Positions 5,912 through 8,330 of a DNA stretch of 8,330 bases are shown here, one piece after another; position 1 is the first letter of the stretch; every line of letters starts with the position of its first letter. The stretch covers positions 1-8,330 of the forward strand of contig NZ_JAIOSW010000032.1 in NCBI RefSeq assembly GCF_021107415.1. The letters are read 5' to 3'. The notes beneath the pieces were generated by a model. The model made no database searches, was not told the origin of the DNA, and saw nothing but the letters and a program-made list of their open reading frames with translations. The position numbers were made by a program, and so were the translations under genes. Source of the stretch: Desulfobacula sp. Lineage in GTDB: Bacteria > Desulfobacterota > Desulfobacteria > Desulfobacterales > Desulfobacteraceae.

Positions 5912-5986
5912 TGGCTGGGGCGAGAGGACTCGAACCTCTGAATGCAGGGATCAAAACCCTGTGTCTTACCACTTGACGACGCCCCA
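5912..5986 (-). tRNA. tRNA-Gln(UUG)
   Basis: 75 nt including an encoded CCA. On the minus strand it runs from T(5986)GGGGCG to CGCCCCA-G-CCA. The 7-bp acceptor stem has U1-A72 and discriminator G73, as usual for glutamine tRNA. The D-arm carries AAGTGGTAAGA. The anticodon stem is CAGGG/CCCTG around the loop TTTTGAT, giving anticodon TTG, which reads CAA and CAG. The T-arm is AGAGG-TTCGAGT-CCTCT. It lies 22 bases after the ispE stop and 73 before prs. No convincing promoter is visible before it, so it is probably processed from the ispE-prs transcript. Confidence 0.97.
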
Positions 5987-6008
5987 ATACATTAAACTAT
6001 TACAAATT

Positions 6009-6884
6009 CTACTTAAACGAGGAAAGAAATATTTTTCTTTTGCTCCTGGCCCACTTTCTCAAAAGCCTTTCATAGCCCTTGTTTGCGTTTTCACGGGCTG
6101 AGAAAAGAGCAAAAAGAGATGAACCGCTTCCCGTCATAACTACTCTGCGCTGCAACAATAATTCCATCTCTTCTTTTGTTTCTTTGATCTCAGGATAGAG
6201 CCTGCATGCCGATTCTTCAAGGTCATTGTGCATCTGATCCCTTACATCAAATTCCTGTCCCCGTAACGGTATATTCAAACCAGTGTTCATATTATATTTT
6301 TGGTTTAATGTCAATCTAAAATCAATATTTTTATATACATTTGCTGTTGACGCAGCAATACCGGGGTCACACAAAACAAGATGATATGGTCTTAAATTTG
6401 GTACTTTTTCAAGCCTTTCTCCAACACCTTTTGCAATTGCCGGACTTCCAAAAATAAAAAAGGGGACATCTGCACCCAGACTCAATCCTATTTTCATCAG
6501 TTCTGCTTTTGAAAAAGGTCTTTTATAATAATTGTTTAAAATGGTTAGAATAGTTGCTGCGTTACTGCTCCCACCACCCAGTCCCCCTCCCGGGGGAATT
6601 CTTTTTTTGATTTCAATGGAAAGACCTTTTTTTTCACAACTTTTTTTTTTAAATAAATGATAAAACAATACCGCTGCTCTATAAGCGAGATTTGATTCAT
6701 CGCTCGGCACATCAGGATGATCACAGGCAATCGACAATTCTTTTTGTGAAAAATCAATATAAATATCATCCCACAGATCAATCTGTGTCATCAGAGAATA
6801 AAGGTTATGATACCCATCCTCTCGTTTGGAGGTGACATACAAAAACAGGTTTATCTTTGCAAAGGATGCACCTCTTTTTATCAA
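6009..6884 (-). CDS. ispE: 4-diphosphocytidyl-2-C-methyl-D-erythritol kinase
   Basis: 291 residues, normal for IspE, a GHMP-family kinase of the MEP isoprenoid pathway that phosphorylates CDP-methylerythritol with ATP. Lys10 in 'F-A-K-I-N-L-F-L' and Asp139 in 'G-A-D-V-P-F-F' are the catalytic pair. The ATP-binding loop is P97-P-G-G-G-L-G-G-G-S-S-N-A-A, and motif 3 is 'M-T-G-S-G-S-S-L-F-A-L-F'. The start is TTG at 6884. It overlaps the TGA of the DUF1844 gene as TTGA, and GAGG lies seven bases before it, which supports translational coupling. Codons for residues 79-86 contain runs of ten and eight A separated by only six bases, yet the frame is intact on both sides. The tRNA-Gln gene follows after 22 bases. 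Confidence 0.95.
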   Translation of the reverse strand: MIKRGASFAKINLFLYVTSKREDGYHNLYSLMTQIDLWDDIYIDFSQKELSIACDHPDVPSDESNLAYRAAVLFYHLFKKKSCEKKGLSIEIKKRIPPGGGLGGGSSNAATILTILNNYYKRPFSKAELMKIGLSLGADVPFFIFGSPAIAKGVGERLEKVPNLRPYHLVLCDPGIAASTANVYKNIDFRLTLNQKYNMNTGLNIPLRGQEFDVRDQMHNDLEESACRLYPEIKETKEEMELLLQRRVVMTGSGSSLFALFSARENANKGYERLLRKWARSKRKIFLSSFK

Positions 6885-7180
6885 GCTTTTGCCTCAACAT
6901 ATGCCATCCTGATTTCAGTGAGCAATGCCCCAAGAAGCTTAGTTTCGTCCTCGGTCAAATTCCCTTTGGTCTTTTCTTCCAGCATGGCAATCATATCAAT
7001 GGTGTGCTTTGCCAGTTCAAGATTAATGGATTTTTTTCCGGTTGAAGGATCTTCAACCTTGCCAAGCTGGACAAGTCCTGATGAATATAATGATAAAATA
7101 AAGCTTGAAAAATCAATTTTTAACGGGCCTTTGGTGCCTGTTGGGGCATCTTTCATTGTAAAACCGTTTCCTTTATCCAT
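6881..7180 (-). CDS. DUF1844 family protein, function unknown
   Basis: 99 residues from the ATG at 7180, preceded by AAGGAG seven bases away. The frame is open further up to an ATG at 7216, but that overlaps the previous gene and has a poorer site. The core 'D-F-S-S-F-I-L-S-L-Y-S-S-G-L-V-Q-L-G' and the helix 'A-K-H-T-I-D-M-I-A-M-L-E-E-K-T-K-G-N-L' followed by 'L-L-x-x-L-L-x-E-I-R-x-x-Y' are the marks of DUF1844, a small soluble mostly helical family. No catalytic motif, signal peptide or membrane segment is visible. It sits between the phosphopantetheinyl transferase (20-base gap) and ispE (4-nt overlap), so it is translated with IspE. That suggests, but does not show, a role linked to isoprenoid or lipid metabolism. 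Confidence 0.9.
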   Translation of the reverse strand: MDKGNGFTMKDAPTGTKGPLKIDFSSFILSLYSSGLVQLGKVEDPSTGKKSINLELAKHTIDMIAMLEEKTKGNLTEDETKLLGALLTEIRMAYVEAKA

Positions 7181-7187
7181 TTTCTTT

Positions 7188-7193
7188 CTCCTT
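7188..7193 (-). promoter_or_regulatory. Ribosome binding site deciding the DUF1844 start
   Basis: AAGGAG on the minus strand lies seven bases before the ATG at 7180. It excludes the longer in-frame start at 7216, which would overlap the phosphopantetheinyl transferase gene by 16 bases. Confidence 0.8.
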
Positions 7194-7200
7194 GAATAAA

Positions 7201-7722
7201 TTATCCTATCGTCCATTGAATATCAAAGTGATCTTTTGTCACTGATGCAAGGTACCCGTCAAAATAAAAACTTTCAACTAAATATTTTTTATCTAAATAG
7301 TGAACAACTAAATTTTTATCATCAATAACAGTTTTTATCTTTGCTTTAGACAGACCCCGTATCCCAACTGCTGTTTTTTTTAATACAGCTTCTTTTGCTG
7401 TAAATGCCCTGAAAAAAACAGTATGTTTATCCTGGTTTCCAAAATATAATTCCTCTTCCGGATCAATAATTCTGTCAAACAAAGCATGAGAAAAATCCTT
7501 AATCCGCTCCAGGTCAACACCGATCTTTTCTGTTGAGACAACCCCTGCCACAAAATCGAGTTTATGACTGACAGACCAGCAGATACCATTTGAAGATAGA
7601 GGAACTCCCAAGGCATCCTTTTCAAATATGTCCAGATATAGCTTTGATTTTAAGGAGGAAGCCTTTGCACTTTCCCTGGCAAACTGACTTAAGGCAACAA
7701 CTTTTTCTCTGCCTTTCAACAC
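7201..7722 (-). CDS. 4'-phosphopantetheinyl transferase superfamily protein (Sfp/AcpS type)
   Basis: 173 residues from the GTG at 7722. The family moves the phosphopantetheine arm of coenzyme A onto a serine of acyl- or peptidyl-carrier proteins. Visible motifs are 'W-S-V-S-H-K' (residues 49-54), the Mg-binding 'I-G-V-D70-L-E72-R-I', and 'F-F-R-A-F-T-A-K110-E111-A-V-L-K115', the usual (W/F)xxKEAxxK box. The fold is thus the single-chain Sfp-like or short type. The GTG has no good Shine-Dalgarno. The frame stays open upstream without ATG, GTG or TTG to 7770, and adds a plausible N-terminus ('Y-P-V-I-N-K-V-P-E-T-I-K-V') like the beginning of related proteins as I remember them. A start at an ATT codon (7770 or 7767) with GGAG five or eight bases ahead is therefore possible and would give 188-189 residues. 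Substrate carrier protein unknown. Confidence 0.85.
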   Translation of the reverse strand: MLKGREKVVALSQFARESAKASSLKSKLYLDIFEKDALGVPLSSNGICWSVSHKLDFVAGVVSTEKIGVDLERIKDFSHALFDRIIDPEEELYFGNQDKHTVFFRAFTAKEAVLKKTAVGIRGLSKAKIKTVIDDKNLVVHYLDKKYLVESFYFDGYLASVTKDHFDIQWTIG

Positions 7723-7769
7723 TTTAATCGTTTCAGGTACCTTATTAATAACCGGATATAAAAAAATAA

Positions 7770-8330
7770 TCAGCTCTCCTGCTTTTCCAGTTGAATAATA
7801 ATATCTGCAACCGTTGTACCTTCCCCTTCCTCGTGTACAAACAAGGGATTGATATCCAGTTCTTTTATCATGGGATGATTATCTGCCATGGCTTTTAACG
7901 AAACAATATGTTTTTCTACAGTTTCAATATCCGATGGTTTCTCTCCCCGCATACCTTTAAAGATCGGATACCCTTTGATACTTTTAATCATTCTTCTGGC
8001 AACGTTTCTGCCCATGGGGGATAACCTGAAAACAACATCTTTATAGACCTCAACAAATATGCCTCCCAATCCAAACATGACGGCATGTCCAAAGACCGGA
8101 TCTTTTGATAACCCCAAAATAACTTCCTTTCCTTTTGGAGCCAGTTTCTGAATCAGAACACCCTCTATTTGTGCATCGGGATTATAGGCTTTGGCTTTTT
8201 CCATGATTGTTTCAAACGCTTCTTCTACGCCTTTACTATCTTCAAGCCCGACAACAACGCCGCCTGCATCTGTTTTATGCAGGATATCAGGAGAGACAAT
8301 CTTCATGACAACCGGGTATCCAATCTTTTC
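7770..8330 (-). CDS. Acyl-CoA synthetase (ADP-forming) ATP-grasp domain, C-terminal part (5' partial)
   Basis: The frame is open to the window edge: before the ATG at 8306 come codons for E-K-I-G-Y-P-V-V, so that ATG is internal. The 186 visible residues are the ATP-grasp_5 module of ADP-forming acetate/acyl-CoA ligases, equivalent to the beta subunit. Motifs are 'K-I-G-Y-P-V-V-M-K-I-V-S-P-D-I-L-H-K-T-D-A-G-G-V' in pieces, 'I-Q-K-L-A-P-K-G-K-E-V-I-L-G', 'F-G-L-G-G-I-F-V-E-V' and the closing 'E-L-D-I-N-P-L-F-V'. Such enzymes interconvert acyl-CoA plus ADP and phosphate with acid, CoA and ATP, and give substrate-level ATP in anaerobes. The same module also occurs in Pat-type protein acetyltransferases; the part outside the window would decide. 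Its TGA (7772-7770) touches the presumed start of the phosphopantetheinyl transferase gene. Confidence 0.88.
   Translation of the reverse strand, partial: EKIGYPVVMKIVSPDILHKTDAGGVVVGLEDSKGVEEAFETIMEKAKAYNPDAQIEGVLIQKLAPKGKEVILGLSKDPVFGHAVMFGLGGIFVEVYKDVVFRLSPMGRNVARRMIKSIKGYPIFKGMRGEKPSDIETVEKHIVSLKAMADNHPMIKELDINPLFVHEEGEGTTVADIIIQLEKQES

Noticed and set aside
6545..6781. Alternative minus frame inside ispE reached through the A runs
   Set aside because: No family motif; the IspE frame is continuous with all catalytic residues, so this frame is a shadow.

Overview
The window looks like chromosomal DNA from a Desulfobacterota (deltaproteobacterial) bacterium, probably a sulfate reducer of the Desulfobacteraceae type. 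The inference rests on protein character and gene order: ispE, tRNA-Gln, prs, rplY/ctc, pth and carD in one row, a DUF1844 gene, an ADP-forming acyl-CoA synthetase and the end of a molybdopterin formate-dehydrogenase-like protein. No database was consulted.

Layout. Bases 3-263 (+) are the last 86 codons of a molybdopterin oxidoreductase, followed by a 13-bp perfect hairpin that looks like its terminator. Bases 322-1419 (+) hold a conspicuously AT-rich gene for a 366-residue protein. It resembles the C-terminal part of the large BREX ATPases (BrxC/PglY, DUF6079-like) but has no ATPase half. Everything from 1444 to 8330 is on the minus strand. Read in transcription order it is: acyl-CoA synthetase C-terminus (cut by the window edge), a 4'-phosphopantetheinyl transferase, DUF1844, ispE, tRNA-Gln(UUG), prs, ribosomal protein L25/Ctc, pth, carD, a strong terminator, an RluD-type pseudouridine synthase, and an AlaX-like tRNA-editing gene whose reading frame is broken near its 3' end.

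How the genes fit together. The minus-strand block is mostly housekeeping: isoprenoid synthesis (IspE), PRPP supply (Prs), translation (tRNA-Gln, L25, Pth, RluD, AlaX) and rRNA-promoter control (CarD). Short gaps, a 4-nt stop/start overlap (DUF1844/ispE) and a stop/start touch (synthetase/PPTase) suggest co-transcription in the first half. CarD has its own 192-nt leader and terminator.

The points most worth a second look are the orphan BREX-like C-terminal protein, the frameshifted AlaX gene, the triple 12-bp repeat plus G8 tract ahead of prs, the rluD start that directly abuts a terminator, and a probable non-canonical start of the phosphopantetheinyl transferase. I do not see a complete new multi-gene system here.
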